A DNA stretch of 39,666 nt from CAYSYM01 sp964435115 (GTDB lineage Bacteria; Chloroflexota; UBA6077; CF-72). A program made the position numbers and the translations under genes. Below are positions 39,075-39,666 of this stretch, in pieces. The stretch covers positions 1 to 39,666 of the forward strand of contig CAYSYM010000035.1 of the NCBI GenBank assembly GCA_964435115.1, written 5' to 3'. Under the pieces are notes generated by a model. That model saw nothing but the letters and a program-made list of their open reading frames with translations. It ran no database searches and was not told the DNA's origin. Within the stretch, counting starts at the first letter, position 1. Every line of letters begins with the position of its first letter.

Positions 39075-39542
39075 TCAGCGGCGCAGGCGCTCCAGGAGCA
39101 GCGTCGTGGAGTGGCCCGGGACCAGCGGGACGATGGCGACACGGGCGCCGACTGCGCGCGCCGCTGCCGCCTCAGGCAGCGCGTCTGCCGCATAGTCGCC
39201 GCCCTTCACGTACGTCGCCGGCCGAACCTGCGTGATCAGGTCGCCCGCCGTCGCTTCGCAGAAGAGCACCACGTAGTCGACTGGCTTCAGGCCGGCCACC
39301 AGCTCCGCCCGCTCCGACGCCGGTATCAGTGGCCGGCCAGGCTTCAGGCCACGCACAGACTCGTCCGAGTTGACGCCGACCACCAGGAGGTCCCCGAGCT
39401 GGCGGGCCGCGCGCAGGTAGCGCAGGTGTCCAACGTGGAGGAGGTCGAACACGCCATTGGTCAGCACGATCCGCGCGCCACGGGCGCGCCGGACCCCCAG
39501 CTCCGCTACCAGGGCGCCCAGCTCCAGGACACCGTCAGCCAT
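39075..39542 (-). CDS. RfaE2/HldE C-terminal-type nucleotidyltransferase
   Basis: 155 residues, cytidylyltransferase-like fold. Motifs: IVLTNGVFDLLHVGHLRYLRAARQLG with HxGH (His36, His39), VGVNSDESVRGLKPGRPLIPASERAELVAGLKPVDYVVLF, and ATYVKGGDY, the pattern of D-glycero-beta-D-manno-heptose 1-phosphate adenylyltransferase (RfaE2, HldE domain II). In organisms without classical LPS the product may serve S-layer or surface glycan synthesis. No other heptose gene is in the window. Convergent with parB (39-bp gap) and divergent from the partial gene at 39634. Confidence 0.9.
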   Translation of the reverse strand: MADGVLELGALVAELGVRRARGARIVLTNGVFDLLHVGHLRYLRAARQLGDLLVVGVNSDESVRGLKPGRPLIPASERAELVAGLKPVDYVVLFCEATAGDLITQVRPATYVKGGDYAADALPEAAAARAVGARVAIVPLVPGHSTTLLLERLRR

Positions 39543-39619
39543 CGGTTGCTCGCCTGCGCCATGGTACCGCCCGGCCCGCCGACCGGAGCGCCTCCTCCTT
39601 CACGGCTGCACGTCCGCAG

Positions 39620-39625
39620 TAGAAT
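39620..39625 (+). promoter_or_regulatory. -10 box (TAGAAT) of the gene running off the window
   Basis: TAGAAT is followed by 8 nt and the ATG at 39634, a short-leader or leaderless arrangement close to the 6-nt spacing seen at four other genes. Confidence 0.4.
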
Positions 39626-39633
39626 TCCCCGCT

Positions 39634-39666
39634 ATGGCCGCCCCGGCCGTCGCCCGGCCCACCATC
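39634..39666 (+). CDS. Start of an unidentified gene, cut by the window end
   Basis: Eleven codons (MAAPAVARPTI) follow the TAGAAT box. The fragment is too short to identify; it is reported because the promoter position and the divergent orientation to the RfaE2-like gene make a real gene likely. Confidence 0.35.
   Translation, partial: MAAPAVARPTI

Overview
The window is about 70% G+C, densely coded, and reads as a bacterial chromosome segment close to a replication origin. I infer a Chloroflexota host, possibly Thermomicrobia-like. The grounds are high GC with many GTG/TTG starts, a secreted glycosidase whose N-terminal domain I associate with Chloroflexota, an Ala/Pro-linker Tat-type lipoprotein, and several genes that begin exactly 6 nt after a TAnnnT box, which suggests leaderless mRNAs. 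The phylum call is an inference; no rRNA or tRNA gene was seen.

Left part (1-20100), aerobic degradation of an aromatic or related acid through CoA thioesters. A plus-strand operon (16-8684) encodes a TetR regulator, an HpaB/4-hydroxybutyryl-CoA dehydratase-family flavoprotein, an acyl-CoA synthetase and a complete LivKHMGF-type importer. After an interval (secreted glycosidase, PaaG-like isomerase, a zinc-finger/helical protein pair, a VapBC toxin-antitoxin), a divergent pair follows: an aldehyde dehydrogenase (minus) and a plus-strand operon with enoyl-CoA hydratase, PaaA, the N-terminal half of PaaD, PaaB, PaaC, a separate zinc-ribbon protein equal to the C-terminal half of PaaD, and a thiolase. 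Together these resemble a phenylacetyl-CoA epoxidase route in which PaaD is split and the reductase PaaE is absent from the window. Heptamer tandem repeats sit at several junctions of this cluster.

Middle (20100-30760), housekeeping and envelope: a GlsB/YeaQ-like membrane protein, HtpX protease divergent from endonuclease III, an orphan receiver-domain protein divergent from a secreted beta-propeller protein, and a minus-strand block of a six-or-more-helix membrane protein, GyrB and a class B penicillin-binding protein.

Right part (30760-39666), origin-proximal: two ParB-binding parS sites (one inside a 28-bp perfect palindrome) bracket an LLM-class oxidoreductase, an ECF sigma factor and a fusion of an anti-sigma zinc domain to O6-alkylguanine-DNA alkyltransferase. 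The classic rpmH-rnpA-yidD-yidC-jag run follows, then a PfkB-family kinase, parA and parB; dnaA is not present. YidC carries an unusual extracytoplasmic insertion of about 170 residues with a cohesin-like motif. The window ends with an RfaE2-type nucleotidyltransferase and the first 11 codons of a divergent gene.

The most noteworthy items are the sigma factor / zinc anti-sigma-alkyltransferase fusion pair, the split PaaD with rearranged epoxidase genes, the YidC insertion, and the recurrent leaderless-promoter geometry.
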